Of a stretch of 64,000 bases of DNA, positions 1 through 13,821 are shown in pieces. Under the pieces are notes generated by a model. It saw only the letters and a list, made by a program, of their open reading frames with translations, searched no databases and had not been told where the DNA came from. Every line of letters begins with the position of its first letter. Positions within the stretch are counted from its first letter, which is position 1. The position numbers and the translations under genes are program-made. This DNA comes from Puffinus mauretanicus (taxonomy: Eukaryota > Chordata > Aves > Procellariiformes > Procellariidae), in NCBI GenBank assembly GCA_023333565.1, contig JAJKFH010002862.1, positions 124,001 through 188,000 of the forward strand, in the 5' to 3' direction.

Positions 1-3000
1 CTGGTATAAAAATAGGTGAAATATCTCACAGACTTTTGTCTTTCCCAATTCAGCCCTTCCAAGAGCCTGCTTCAAAGCATCTCTCAGTGGTTTTTCAGGG
101 TCATAGTTTGGCTAATCAACAGCCATCTCTGGAATGAAAACTTGGCTGAAATGAGCATATTAGCCTTCCTGTCACAGTATCTAATCTGAGTTCAAATGAA
201 AAACAAATATGCAAAGACTGGAACAATGTTTGTCTGTTAAAACAATCTAGATGAACACAACATAGGAAGGAAATAGCAAAGAGTTCAGGTATTTACACAA
301 TAAAGTTGAACATAGGCTTTGAGGCAGGTTTTTTATGGTCTCTCCCACCCAGACATAGCTGTACCTGGAGGGGAAATTTCAAAATATTCTGCATTGCTCA
401 ATAGCAGCTCCTGAAAAAATGAACAGAGCTTTTGCAAAGGCCGTTGCTGTCTGCTGTCAAAAGTTTTCCTCTTAATAGTTTACAGCCTGATCCCAAATTC
501 ATTGCAGTTGATAGAAACAGTCCCATTGACTGCTTTAGGCTTTCATATGGATGCAAACCCTAATTTTCAAATGGGGCTGCTATTAAAAAAAGGGGAGAAA
601 AACAACTTCTCCTTTATTGAGACACCTAAGGATGGGTTTGAGTCCTGGTTATTAACAGCTTTATTTGACAAACACAATCTGAGCCAGACTTCAGACCAGC
701 TGGACTTGTTCTGGGACAGGGGAAGTTCTTAAGAGGTTTTAATCTTATTACAGTACAACTTGGAAGTATCTGGGATGTATTATGAACACAAACCCAACAG
801 GAATTGAAGATTTTTCTGCTGATAGCTGATTTTTGCCAGCAATTAGCAGCTCAGGCAACCTCATGTGCTGACCGACCCCTTGGTCGTTCCAGCTGGAGCT
901 GGCAGAGACCGTCCAACCCCAAATCTGTTTAATGTATTTTGTCCTCTTAACTTTCTGAACAGAGTTCACTTAAAGCAGCCCTAAAATACTAATTATTCTA
1001 ATTAATCCACAGTAGGAGTGAGGCTAATGAAACAACTCACTTTAAAGGTCCTGGAGGTATCTTATCAAAGATACCTGCCAGCACGCAGTCATCAGTAGTT
1101 TGTTCTCAACCTACTGCAGTGAGAAGCACAACATAATCATGAGAAGGGAAATTGATCACTAAAGGGAAACAGAAAACCAGCAAGACGAGTAAGGAAACCA
1201 GCAGGAAAATGCTAATATGCACACTAACTATCCATTAGGAGCAAACAACTCCCCTAGCAATAAATACTGCAAATGTTACATCGTTCTTTTATTTTATATT
1301 AAGCTGTTGTTTTAGCAGTGGGAAGAAAATTAAGATCTTCCCATGTGAAACTGGAAGTGTCGGTCTCCTAATAAATAAACTGGGTTACGAATGTCGGCAG
1401 CGGTCTGCTTATCCCCTCCAGCACCACAAGCGATGGTGAAGTTGCTGGGGGGTTGGACAACAACAGCAGAAATACAGCGAGCAAGTAACAGCCTGCACAT
1501 TTTGACACAGGATTTCCTCTAATGGTTTTTCTCTGAGCCTCCCCTTTGATTTCCCTCGGAAGCCCATCCAAATCCTCCTGTCTCAGCCTTCAGCTCACAC
1601 ACACAGCAGAGGGAGCTAAGCCACCAGAAAATAAAAAACCTTCCCCTCCTCATCACTGGGAAATCGGGTATAACTCGGTCAGTTTTCTGCCCTAAAGCTC
1701 CGGTACTCAGTATTGAAGCTTCCCTGTGGTGAGGCCCTCTTTTCCAGCCCAAACCCCTCCTGAATACACAGCTGATGAGCAGGAGTGCATATGCAGTGCT
1801 TCTGACTGCATCTCTGGGATTCTTTCATTTTTCAGGGATATTTTTTTAAAAGGAATTTTTTCTCCACAATTTCCCTTTTACCAGTATGTTTTTTGTTTTA
1901 CCAGTATGTTTGTTTCTTCATTTTATTAATTTTATATTGGATATAAATCCCAATATTTTAAGACACTGCAGCAACATTCAAAACTTTTCCTTTCTCTGCT
2001 CACTCTAATCCAACTCCAGACTCCCATTATCTGGCAACAAGCACGGGGCTCGCCTGTGAACCTGTCCTCTATTGGTGCTGATGTCAACCCTAGAAAAGAA
2101 TTTCATATCATAAACCCACAATTACTTCTCATAGTAGCTACATGGCTTGCATCTCCCCAAAACTGAGAGAACATAGGAACATAACTTCCATCTATGAGGC
2201 ACCGGTACTCATGGGGCAGGACAATTTGTAGGACAGCCTTATTACTGCTGCACTGAGTTACAAGAAACTGATGAATAATCTTGCAGCAGTGAAAAACTGG
2301 ACAATGAAATGGCAGATTAATTTAAGACAGGTAACTACGAAGCAGTAGACATGGGGGGGGGAAATCCCATTGTTTTAAAATTCAGCATCTGTCTTAGATG
2401 GCCATGCCAAGTCTCCAGCTGAATATTCTCTCTTTGACTCAGCACAGCACTTTCTGGAAGAGTCAGGTTCACTTAAACAAGATGGCTTCAGTCAGGCCTT
2501 ATAAGAATTATGAAAACACAGAAGGTATAACCCTCTGTTCTCACCATCATTTCTAACACCACCAAATCAGTTCAGTAGGTGAGCAGAGTCATTCATATCT
2601 GAGCCTGGCTGAATGTCCCCATCACGAGTCAGCTGTGAAGTCTAAAAAGTGGACTTAAATCAAATCTGAAGAGCCATGTGCATTAGTAAAGGCTTATGGA
2701 AGTACACCTGGCATGCCCCTTCTTACCCTGCATTGCCCAAGTGGTGCTGGCCTCAGCATACACACCTGTATGAGGACCTCCAGCCCAAAGGCCACCCTAC
2801 ACCAGGACAACACCTTGTGACTTCCTAGTTTGGGCCCCAGAATCAACATTTGTCAGGATTAAGAAACAACGTTTAGTTACTCTTATCCTATTTCAGACAA
2901 AGTTGCTTTTGTATCAGAATGGTTTGGGACAATGAGCTTTTCTTTGCTAGTATGAGAATAAACCTGCCTTTTTCACCTTCATCTCTTAAATTTTAATCCA

Positions 3001-3003
3001 CAA
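1..3003. other. Intergenic, no gene recognised
   Basis: Open frames here are short (under 80 codons), overlap on both strands and resemble no family I know. The base composition is ordinary AT-leaning vertebrate intergenic DNA. A short G run sits near 2351-2360. A 16-base segment containing TTTTACCAGTATGTTT occurs twice, at about 1877-1892 and 1897-1912, a local 20-base tandem duplication. Nothing else is supported. Confidence 0.6.
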
Positions 3004-3006
3004 AGG

Positions 3007-3665
3007 ATCATAGAATCATAGAATCATAGAATGGTTTGGGTTGGAAGGAACCTTTAAAGGTCATCTAGTCCAATCCCCCTGCCATGGGCAGGGACATCTT
3101 CAACTAGATCAGGTTGCCCAGAGCCCTGTCCAGCCTGACCTTGAACGTTTCCAGGAATGAGGCATCTACCACCTCTCTGGGCAACCTGCGCCAGTGTTTC
3201 ACCACCCTCATCATAAAAAATATCTTCCTTATATCTAGTCTAAATCTACCCTCTTTTAGTTTAAAACCTTACCCCTTGTCCTATTGCTACAGGCCCTACT
3301 AAAAAGTCTGTCCCGATCTTTCTTATAAGCCCCCTTTAAGTATTGGAAGGCTGCAATAAGGAAGGCCTTCTCTTCTCCAGCCTTTCTTCATAGGAGAGGT
3401 GTTCCAACCCTCTGATCCGTCAAATAGCCCATCCATCAAATCTATATCTCTCCAATTTAGAGAGAAGAATGTTGTGGGGGACCATGTCAAAGGCCTTACA
3501 GAAGTCCAGATAGACAACATTCTAGCTCTTCCCTTGTCCACTGATGAAGTCACTCCATTATAGAAGGCCTCCTTCTAGGAGGATCTGTTCCATGATCTTC
3601 CCGGGCACAGAGGTGAGGCTGACATGTTGGCTGTTCCCAGGGTCCTCCTTTCTACCCTTTTTAAA
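3007..3665 (-). mobile_element. CR1 LINE, 5'-truncated 3' end in reverse orientation
   Basis: The plus strand starts with repeated CATAGAAT units followed by the segment reading TGGTTTGGGTTGGAAGGAAC, which is the reverse complement of the well-known CR1 3' terminus ending in (ATTCTATG)n. The element therefore lies on the minus strand with its 3' end near 3007. Inward, recognisable CR1 tail blocks follow: the CCCTGCCATGGGCAGGGACA block (about 3078-3097), the block around 3370-3420 mentioning a gagaggtgttccaaccctctg run, and the block around 3480-3560 with a conserved 'aaggccttacagaagtcca' string. The open frames at 3114-3302 (+) and 3323-3553 (-) are remnants within it, not genes. It is 5'-truncated, as most CR1 copies are, and appears internally rearranged or deleted between about 3420 and 3450. 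The 5' limit near 3665 is approximate and I could not identify target-site duplications. Confidence 0.9.
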
Positions 3666-6600
3666 AATGGGTGCAATAAGGAGTTTTAAACAATAAGTAA
3701 TTTTAATCATTCTTCAGCTCTAAAATACCATTCAACGACTAAACAATACAGACCTGATGTAGCAGGGAAAAAAACACAGGACTTCCACAATTTACGGGCA
3801 AGGGAACTGAATCACAGAAATTGTGCAATTTTTTCCTGAGAAACATTAGTCTTGCCCTTAGACATCTTGAGTTTGAACGCACTTTGCTATAAATATAACA
3901 ACCATACCCCGCAAGGTATTAGAGGCCAGAAGTACTTAGACTCTCAAGCCCCCAAAATAGCCAAGTCATTGTAGTCATCAGATGCTTTAAAAGACCTATA
4001 TTTTCAGATTTAGAGACATCTGCTGGAGAAGGTAGCCAGATGTGCCCAGTAGGTGTCCTTTTTGTCCCCTCTTGCTTTCTTTACTAAAGATTAATGAGAG
4101 TAGCAAGAAAGCATTTTCCTTGGCAGGTTAGAGGTATCATTGCTTTCCTATGGAAATGGATGGTATTTGAGAGAGAAAACTATGGCATGTGCAGAAATGA
4201 TAGGTTTGACCAGAAATCTCTCCCAGCTGGACGGGAATGCTCAGGATGAGTTTGGTGCCTGGTCATTTCTGGACTGAACTAAAGACCTGGGCAGGCAGGT
4301 CCAGATTTTGCTCAAAGTCCAGTTCTGCAGGGATTAGCACTCTGAAATAAGGACTCTCCTCCCATGATCCTGTTCTTTCCACCTCTACATATCCTCGGCC
4401 ACGTTAAGTTGCAGCAAACCCTCTTGGTACCTTCCCCTGTACTGCTGGAGATATGAGACACGCAGCCCACCCACGGGCACTTCTGGTAAACAATTTCTTA
4501 CTTCCTCCCCTACTACACAGAAAACCAGAAAGCGCTGAAGGATAAACTTCTTCCACAGAGGGAAGTTAGGCCATGGCTGCTGGGACCAGTCAGGGATGGT
4601 TTCCTGTCTGGCAAACGTGCCATTCCTGCATTGCCCAAACCTCTGGAGCAGGACTGCAAGCACCTACCACCTGCACGAGCCAACACTACATCAACAGCCC
4701 TGAGAAGCAAAATCTGGCATGGCTCACTGTGGCCAAGTAAGACATTTTATTAATTTTATAAGATTTTTGATAGTTTTTATTAATTGTCCCCTTTCTCCAA
4801 GTACAGGGAACTTCCACCCCACAGGAGAGGGAGCTGAAGGAAACCTATGCTTCTGCAGGGACAGTTTAGAGCAAAGCCTGGCATCAGTTGCCATCAAAAC
4901 ATTTTAGACTGAAAGACTGCACTTTGGTTTGAGGTGCTGGAGCTCCAGCCAGACATGGGTTTCTTTTTGCCAGTTTGGCTGATGCGGTGGTAGCCTCTGC
5001 CAGAGGGACACGGCAGCGAGCAGAGCAGCCCTTGCTGCTCCCTGATCCCGAGCCCAGAGGACCCCGAGGGAGAAGATACAGAGACACGTGCTAATGGACA
5101 TCCGCATGCACAAGAACTTCTCGCTGGTTTCCCACGAGGCTCGCAGGTGGCATGAAGCCCAGATGCAAAATTAAATCAGTACAAGCAGCAGAGCTGCAGC
5201 CGGCTGTGCAGATGCCAGGGGAGCTGCACCCGTTTGCTTCACGTGGGCGGCTGCAGCCAGAGCTGGGGGCTTGGCTGTCATGTGGACCCTGCCAATGCAC
5301 AGGTGCCATGGATGTTCCTTCTCCCGGTCCCTGGCCTGCTTTGAACAGCACAGCTATGGAAACTTCGCCCTGCTGGTGTATATTCACAATGACCCAAAAA
5401 AGGCCATTTTTCATCCACCGTCCTTCCTACCCAACAGTCTGGTGAAGTCGGAAAATTCATCCCTAACCAAGCGAGCTGCAAGCTACAACCACACATCTAA
5501 AATTTCCGCTTAGGCACCTTCATGATGTTGAAGCAGAACTTGCAGCAGTGTTGCTTTCATGCAAAACAGAAACAGCCCCCACAGCTGTCTCCAGCTCCTC
5601 TACAAAGATATGGCATCAGAAGTGAAAATTTCATTTGATATTCCAAAAAAACTGAAATGCTTTTTGTTATTAAAGACTATCTGACTAAAGTGAACCCGCA
5701 TTAGCCATGAGCCATCAGTGCCATCAGTACCAGGCTCCAGAAAAAGACGTGCAAACCACAAATGTGCCGGGCTGCTCCCAGCCCTGCCCTGGCGTGCCTG
5801 GGACTGCAGGCTGGAGACTTGGGGAGCAGTCAGAAATAACACTTTGATAGACTTGACTAGTTTCTCTAGCCAAGAACTATCCCTAAACATATTCTATTCT
5901 ACAATCAGTTTTTCAACTCCGAATAATTAGAGGCTGTTGTTGCTTCTTTCTTCCCTTGCAGAGATAACTTTGGTCACCTGTCTAATAGCACAGTATTGTG
6001 CATGCCTCCAAACTGGAGGATTTTATGCTACAGTGTGAATTTCAAACACATAATATCAAATTATCTATCGGGAAATATTTCTACGCATGGGTGAGCTGTG
6101 TCTGAAGGCCTCATACAGTCAGACTGGAACTCAGTTTTCCAGGGTGGGATCCAGCCCCTCAAGTCGTGTTGCCCAGACTCCAAGAAACGTGCTAAGTTTC
6201 TGAAGGAACCTGCTGCTTTCTCGTAACTGGCTCATCGGCCCTTTCTTCCAGAGCACAATTTCTCTCGGTAACTGCCGTTAAGTGAAAGCAGTTCATTCAC
6301 TGCCATTAAGTGAAAGCGTGGACCCTGAGGCAGGCAAACGGGATCTCCCCTTCAGATGATCATTGCTTCTTCAACCAGCCAGCAACAATAAAGCAAGATA
6401 AGAGGCACTTAGAGAAATCCACGTAAATGCAAGTGCTCCTTTTCAGCAGCTCATTCAGTCAGATAAGCTCCCTTCAGCCGCATAGATGAAGGTCTTCTTA
6501 ATCAGACAATAACTGATCTTTGATTACACCACATAATAATGATGGCAAGGAACTGCTCAGCCCACTTTGCCCAAAGGGATCTGTTACTGTAGCTGGTCAG

Positions 6601-8405
6601 ATAAAATAGCTTTATCACCACAATCAGCCAGGGCTGAACTACAAGGTGAGGAAAAACTCAGACATCAACAACCACATTGAAATCAAAAACATACCTGCAA
6701 TGAGCAAACTTCAAGGTGAGGTCTGAGGTTTTTCACAAAAATATAAATAGAAAAGATTAGTGTTCTGGGCTTTGGGGACCTTTCAATATATGTAGTTACA
6801 GAAGCGTGACAAAAACAGGGTGATGGATTTCAGTGTGCTTTGAAGCAGGGACTTTTTCAGGATTAAGCTTTTCAACCAGCAAGTAATGTCTGAAAGGCTT
6901 TTCACAGAGTTCAAGAATTTAGATATTTATTTTCTCCCAGCCTTGAAAGAGTGTGATTTTTTGTGGTTTTCGAATCAGTAACTTAGGGTTTGGTTTGTAA
7001 AATGAGGGTGACTGGATACATGACCTGAGCAAAGCTGGATAATGGATGGGAATTTTACCGGGCTGAGGGCTGCTTCGGCGGATGACTCACTCTCTGCTGG
7101 GGGACTTCTGGGTGGCGGTGACGTGCCCACTCATGCGGAGCCATAAATTAACCCTCTGTTGAAATGATGCAATACCCATTTTCTAGAAGGTTTCACAGTT
7201 TCCCCCTGAATTATCTCCTGCAAAGTCTTCATTTTCACAGGATTTTCTGAATGCTTGGGCTTTGGTTTCCATTAGTTTTCCTCTCCGCAGAACAGCTCTG
7301 TGTTTCCACTCCAAGAGCACGAGCTGTTTTCCAGAAATTAGCCTGCAAAAAAGCTTCAGTAACAGCTTCCTGCACTGAGCTCCATGCATCCCCCACAGGT
7401 TTTGCTTTATCAGCTGTAAGACAATAAGAAACCATTCAGGTTTTGAAGTTCCATGGCCACTTGTCCCCAGCACATGGAAATGTCATACTTTTACCCTTTA
7501 CCATCTCCTGTATTTTCCTCTTCACTCCTTGTCCTTTCCTCCTTCATCCCAAAGCAGCTTCAAAGGCTCTGGAAACTTCCAAACTTCCACTCCCCCCACA
7601 TTGCCCCCTTCTTCCATTGCATCTTTGGCATCTAAGTCCCCAGCACAACTAGATGGGCAGCATAGCACTGGAGATGCAGCATGGCATAATCACGGGTTTC
7701 TCAGGATTGAACTGAAGAACATCCTCAGTGAGCACCTGTTCTCCATTTCTTTTCAGAGCTGGAAAGGCATTTTGGAGGACTATGCTCAAATAAAAGAGAC
7801 GTTGTTTCCCTTCTTCCATTTGGAGACTATATGAAGGTGTCTAAACGAAGTCTGTGTTTGGAAGCTCGTTGCATAGCCATCACATCTGTCTGTGTAAAGT
7901 CTGGGCATCTTCCTCTGAAAATCAAGCTGTTTTCTGTCTCTTGTTCATTCCCCTTTTTTTCAAATAAACCTTTTATGTAAGCATGACTGATCATTTTTCT
8001 GGCCTTGCCAATACAAGGAAGGAAATTGGTAAAATGAGTTTTACCATGCAGAGGACAAAACAGAGAATTTTAAAGCAGTTTTCAAAGTGCCCTTTACTCT
8101 GGCAGCACTTTTGCTGCCATGGATCAGACCATTGAAGAGGGTGTCCACAATCATGAGGATGTCTTTTTCAAACACAAGGTCAAACATGGATCGTGTGTCA
8201 TTTCAGGTCCTCTTTGAGCAAACCTGAATATCAGGCTTTTCAGGCCACATCAGTGAGCAATTAAATGAAATTCTGCCAAGAGCTGTCATCTGCAGGTTCC
8301 CTCACCCTGGGGCACAGTACAAACATTTTTTGCAGATATCTGAGCAGTCCTACAATGCAAAATGCTGAGGTTTAATAAGGTGGTATACAAATATGTCTTC
8401 TTCCA
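3666..8405. other. Intergenic, no gene recognised
   Basis: There is no frame with convincing protein character. Longer frames near 5.1-5.5 kb overlap on both strands and look like chance reading. A 19-base segment (ACTGCCGTTAAGTGAAAGC and a one-base variant) occurs twice with a 28-base period at about 6271-6289 and 6299-6317. An AP-1-like TGACTCA lies near 7084. Regulatory roles cannot be judged from this sequence alone. Confidence 0.5.
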
Positions 8406-8409
8406 AAAC

Positions 8410-8479
8410 AGAAAAAAAAAAAGCGAAAAGAGAAAGTGAAAAGGAAGAAAGAAGGGGGAAAAAGAAAAAACAGAAGAAA
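8410..8479. repeat. Purine-only (A/G) tract, low complexity
   Basis: About 70 bases consist almost entirely of A and G (runs of A with interspersed GAAAG and GGGGG), with only a few C or T interruptions. This is ordinary low-complexity sequence of the kind able to form triplex DNA. The open frame on the minus strand here (Phe/Ser-rich) is its by-product. Confidence 0.75.
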
Positions 8480-8482
8480 TCA

Positions 8483-11400
8483 AACCAGCCCTCCAGTGAA
8501 GTCTGTTGATGGGGAGCTCATGGAACTGCAACACAGAGCATCAGGCACCATTGAGAGTTCCTGAGATTATTTCACTTTCGTGTGGGTTAGAAACTTTCAC
8601 CAACACGCGGTGGGTGGCAGAAGCCACCGCAGAGGGGGGATCCGCTTCTCCGAGCAAGTGGCAGTGGTTAGCAACCCACTCCTCTGGGCACGCACCCACA
8701 CAGACATGGAGCAGGAGTAGCACCTTTTAGTGCATCTTCAATCCAATACCCACCGTCCCTAAAATCAGGGTGGGGATTTGAGGGCTCTGCAAGCCAAGCT
8801 AACGGCAGAGGAGGAGGAGATGTTGCAAGGGGGGCAGGTCTGTGACCATGCTGCTGTGGTCATGCAGGTGACCCACTGGGGCAGCTCTTTGAGGATAGGC
8901 AGCAATATTTCAAGTCAAGAGGCTGTTATTAATAAGGGAAGGGGTAGCATTCAACTGATGCAAGTGTTAAATTGGGTAATTGGGTTTGTTAAATTGAGGC
9001 AACAGACAGGAAGATGGTGTATCCCATGCCCTGCTCACGCATGCTTGTCCCAGTGCCATAAGCCTGGCTCAGTCCCCAGCTGTGGGGGCCCTAGAAAAGA
9101 ACTTAGGGAAGGGGTACAATTATTTATCTGATTATTAGCTCCTACCCTGGGTGGCCTCTCCTTCAATCTTTGTCCTCTGCACCAATGGCTTGAAAAACAG
9201 CAACAACTTCCATATAGCTTTTGTACAATAAATATCAAAGGAAAGAGAAAATATTACCTATTGGGGATTTCCACTGAGAGGCTGTGGTTAGGCTAAACCT
9301 CCATGACACAATGGAGAGTAGAAAGGATCAACATTAGGCAGAATGACCTTCCAGCACACTATCTAGCAATTTAATCATGAGCAGAGCATCTGACCCCACA
9401 TAACAAAAAGTGGCTACTTCTCTAGTCTCTATAGGAGGGAGAGAGGCAAATATATTGATTCCCATAGGGCGTCCTTGGAGATTTTTTGGTTTTTTCCCTT
9501 TATTTTTCCAGTTTTTGCATTTCAGTCTCTTGGAGAATATAGTTTAATGGTCTTAGTTGAGTGCAGCTTTCCCCACGATCCTGTTAATCGCTATACTTCA
9601 TCACCTGGAAATAAGTAAAAATCGTCACTGTTCTAAAACTTCTAAACTTTATGCTTTTAAAAGGACTCCTTCTCCCTGTCCCTAACATTGTCAACATCTG
9701 CAATATCCTGGGCTAGTCTACACCTAGAAGGATTCCTGATAATTCTCTGATAAACAATCAGAGAAACACTATAAAAATGGATTGTAGAGAGGCCTCTTAT
9801 CCTCTTCTCTACACCAAAGATTACTGAACAGTGGAAACGTCAATTAAGGCTAAACCAAAGAGGCGTGAAGATAGATTTTAATCGTGCTAGCTATTGGCTG
9901 AAGGATATTTTAAACATGTAGTTTGAAGTTGTTCCATTCCTCTGCCTCAGTAAATATAAGATGTGTATAGCCCATAATTACATAGACAAGTTTTGATGAC
10001 TGCTTCCTCTTTTGCATAAAGGTTTTTCTCAGTTTTGTTCTTAAATAGACTCTCCCATTAGCTGTTTTTCTATGCCGATAGGCATAAATTAAAAAAAAAA
10101 CAGACATCCTCAGAGACACAACAGACTTGCCCTAGGATTATTTCTGTGAATGTGTCTCATCATTCCTGGATTTCTGAAGTTTACTGCAGTTATCTAGCTC
10201 ACGTGTTTTGTAAGTGATCCAAATAAAGAATGAGTCAGATTGGCAGGCCTAGCAGAAAAATGATTAGATGATGATTTAGAGCTATGATAACCAACCTGCA
10301 GGTCGGTAACTCCCATGCAGAATTTAGCCACACTGCCAAAGAACAGTGTCCAAGTCAAAAGAGTGCAGCAGAAAACTTATTCTTGTGGGGTTAAATACAA
10401 TTACTCACATTTAAATATAAATATAATTAATATAATATAAAAATATAATATATAATTATATTTCAGATGTAGCCCTTAAATGTATCTTCTGAATCAGGGA
10501 GTCCTTATTCTTGTAGATTGCCAGAAATTGGTGGAATAAAAGAAGGGAAAGATTACTTCATGCCCATCCTGTTTTCAGTAGTCCAAGCATCTTTCTCAGG
10601 TATCCCATAGCCACCATCACAGGCACGTGCCTGAGCTGACCCTGCCTGGCAATGCTTAATGTGCTATGCTGATTCTCCCTCATGCCCAGAGAACGGGATC
10701 AAACTTTACAACCACAGGAAAATGTACCAATCCCACTATCCCAGAGTGACTGATCCTCCACTCCAACAACATTCTGGCCAAATGCTTCTCGACTCACATT
10801 GAGAATTTCCCTCCATCACATTTGCCACTGGGTGTGGCCATACACTGATTATTGGTGGGGATGGAAAAGCAGCCAGATGCATCCAGCTGGAATGACCTTA
10901 GCTATTAAGAGAACCAGCATGAGAAAATCTCTCTCTTCATGGTCGAGCGCACAGTGCCGCTTCAGCAGCAGGCTGCCTTGAGTGCTCCCTCCAAAAACCT
11001 CTGTTCTGCACCATGCCTTAGCAGCAAAATCCTGAGTGTGCAGAGGAGAAGTAAATAGAGGAAAAGAAATAGCAGGTAGAAAATATCATATGTATGTACC
11101 GCTACTGCAACTCTTACAAGTTCTGCTCTCTTATGAAACCTGTCCTTCTCTTTGCTCTACAAACAACACACCATGTTCTGCTCCTGGGAGAAGTCTGTAA
11201 CCACCAAGGCCGCTATTATCATGGGAGGTCACAGAACAAGCTCCATTTCTTGGCTGCCAACTGCTTGATTTCTCAGTTTGCATTTTTTTCCCACCCAAGA
11301 AGCTGGGTTTACAGCTTGTTGGATTTGTAAGGTCCTGCTCTGTTGGGAGGATATTAAAAGTAACTGAAAAAATGAAGTATTCACGTTAGAATGAATATAG

Positions 11401-12660
11401 GAAATCACAGTTAAGGATATTTGCAATCTTTCTCTACTAATGAATCCCCCAATTACACTAATGAAAGAGAACTAATACTGTTGCTTCAGTGTTAGAAGGG
11501 AGGCTGTGATTTGCAGGTTTTCTGCTCATAGGTCACTTTGCCTATGTATCTATGAAAGAATGTGATTTTCGTTTAACCTCTCATAAGTATTAAGTGGAAC
11601 ACTTTATTTTGGCGTTTGCTCCAATTACATGTATACCCCACATTTCCAACTATTTTATTATAAATGATCTATGTAAATTAATAGTGTAATTTGATCACAC
11701 ATTAATAAAGTTAATAATAATGCCAATCCAGTATCATGAACCAATAATCCCCATCTCAGGTATCTTACAACCTAGGATAAATAGACTACAAAAACAACAA
11801 CAACAAAATCAAAAAGGAGAATAGTATGGTTACTTTTCACCAAGCCTGCTTAAATTCTAGGGTTTTTTCTTTAGTTTAAGGATGTGGTTGGTTGGTAGAA
11901 CGTCATTTAGAAGCAAGAGACAAACAGTTGTTCCAAACCCAGAAGCATCACAACAAAAAAAAAAAAAGTGTGAAAGAAGGGAAAGCTGGGGAGAGGGAAA
12001 CAAATAAAATCAGAAATAGGCATTGCGAAGAGTATCATGGGTAAATACAATGATTATCAGAGTTGCCAATACTAGATTCAGTGTGTTGCTTATTGTGCAT
12101 GATTTGTCATTTGGGAGACAAATTCACAAATAGGGATTCTGGAGATTCTCCCTCGTCCCTGGAGGTTTCCCAGAACTGCAGGTCCAACAGATCATTGACG
12201 GACTGCCCTCGTGACTCTATTTTCCCATGTATGGTACCAAGAATTTTTTTAACTGAGGTTTTTAAAAACCTGACAAGATATTTTACTTGTTTTTGTGGGT
12301 GATGTCATTTTCTGCTTTTTGGCAATTGCTGAGATACCACAAAAAAGGTGGTTTTCATAGTGATTCAGCCCTGAGCCAAAACTGAAAGTTCACATTATTT
12401 ACTTTGACTAAGCATCCAAACTTCTGTGGGCTTCCCTGGTCCGAGCCTTCTGGGTTTTTAGACTTGACACCATCATTGCCAGATTTATTGCCCAAACACA
12501 GAATTCTGTGAGTCGGTGAACTCCTGGTCTGGAGACCCAGATGCCACCATTGCTAGATATACGGTGACTTCTGCTTGATGTGGCCTCTTCTGGGCAGTGG
12601 GAACCTGAAGCTCAACAGCCCTGAGGCCAACTGGTCCCACAGTCTGTGCCCCTGTGTGAC
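8483..12660. other. Intergenic, AT-rich, no gene recognised
   Basis: No coding exon can be supported. The stretch holds AT-rich patches (notably about 10410-10465, built of TATAAATATAAT-like words), a short CAA run near 11790-11808, and a poly-A of about 13 bases near 11955-11968. Open frames are short and unlike known proteins. Confidence 0.5.
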
Positions 12661-12703
12661 TCCCCATCCTGAGTGATGGGAGGTGGGAACCTTCATCACC
12701 AGC

Positions 12704-12731
12704 TTGAGGAGGAGGAGGTGGTGGTGGACAC
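12704..12731. repeat. GAG/GTG trinucleotide run
   Basis: A short run of GAG units passes into GTG units. It gives a Glu-Glu-Val-Val stretch in the plus frame and an apparent proline or serine run in the minus frames. It sits at the left edge of the GC-rich minisatellite block and is probably part of the same low-complexity domain. Confidence 0.65.
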
Positions 12732-12834
12732 CAGGTCTCCAGAGAAACTAGAGAACCCCACGAGAGGCTGGCAAGGGAAGGCCTGGGGCTGCAAGGGAAG
12801 CAGCCCCACACTGCTTGCCCCTTCCCAGCCCAGG

Positions 12835-13130
12835 GATGTCCCAGCACCCATAGCCACCAGGGACACCCCAGGCAGGGTCACTAGGGTGACCCAGACAGGG
12901 TCACTAAGATCACCCCAGTGGGTCATATCCCATGGGGTGACCACTGTCATCAGAGGGGGTCACACGCCACAGTATCCTGAGGGACATCCCAAAGTGGGGG
13001 GGGAAGGTCCCATCCCATGGACTCACCATGGTCACCTGAGGGATTCACATGCCATGGAGATCACATAGTCACCCCAAGAGGGCCACATCCCATGGGGTCA
13101 CCAGGGACACTCCAGCAACCACAGGGACAC
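12835..13130. repeat. Degenerate GC-rich minisatellite
   Basis: The words GTCACC, CATCCCATGG and AGGGACA recur roughly every 35-60 bases. Examples are CATATCCCATGGGGTGACCA near 12926, CATCCCATGGACTCACCATG near 13013 and CACATCCCATGGGGTCACCA near 13084. Unit length varies and copies are diverged, so this is an old degenerate tandem array, not a clean satellite. The array keeps long open frames on both strands (to 131 codons) only because the units are stop-poor. Confidence 0.7.
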
Positions 13131-13786
13131 AGCCAGCCAGCCATTCTCCTCCCAGGAGGAGGTGAACCCCACCAATGGGGTGCAGACCATTAGCCCCTGA
13201 GGCATCCCTGCAAGGGTGGGTGGGGGCTCGTGGGGCAGCCCACCATAAAGGGGGCTGCTAGCTTTCTCCTTTTCCCTGCCATGCTCAGTGGGACCCTATA
13301 GCCCTCCTGGCATGGGACATCCCACCCTGCACCTGCTTGCTGATGCACCTTCTGGAGCACTTGCTCCTCAGGGCATCCTGCCGGTTCCTCCAAGGGCTCA
13401 GGAGGCACCTTCAGAGCATCTCCCTCTGCAGCACTGTGGTCCAGACAGAGGAAGTACCCGTAACACCTTACCAGCAAACCACCACACAGGCTCTTGACTA
13501 ATTTGCCAGGGTCCTGTTGACTCGATGTTGCAAAACTGTCCCCGGCATCCCCCAGATCTGCAGGACAGTGGGCAGCAGCTGGCAGCTGTCCGGGGGGGCA
13601 CGTCCACCACTCTCCCCTTCCCCAGCCCTTTCAGAGGTCCTCTGTCACCTCCTCAACACAGTGCTCCCCTTGCCTCTCCCTGCCTGCCACCATGCTCTGC
13701 CATAACCACAGACACAGCCTGGTCACACCAGCCGTGTCCTGCCAGACTCCTGCCACCACCTGACAATTAAATTGCCTTGTGTTAAA

Positions 13787-13821
13787 AATAACAACAACAA
13801 CAACAACAAAACAAAAAAAAA
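13787..13821. repeat. (AAC)n microsatellite running into poly-A
   Basis: About seven AAC units are followed by an A-rich tail. This resembles the tail of an old retroposed sequence, but no recognisable element body precedes it. Confidence 0.8.

Noticed and set aside
3114..3553. Open frames on both strands inside the 3.0-3.7 kb repeat
   Set aside because: They are part of the CR1 tail in both orientations, not host genes.
12673..13068. 131-codon plus-strand frame with collagen-like or repeat-like look
   Set aside because: It is the translation of the degenerate minisatellite, and the opposite strand is open too.
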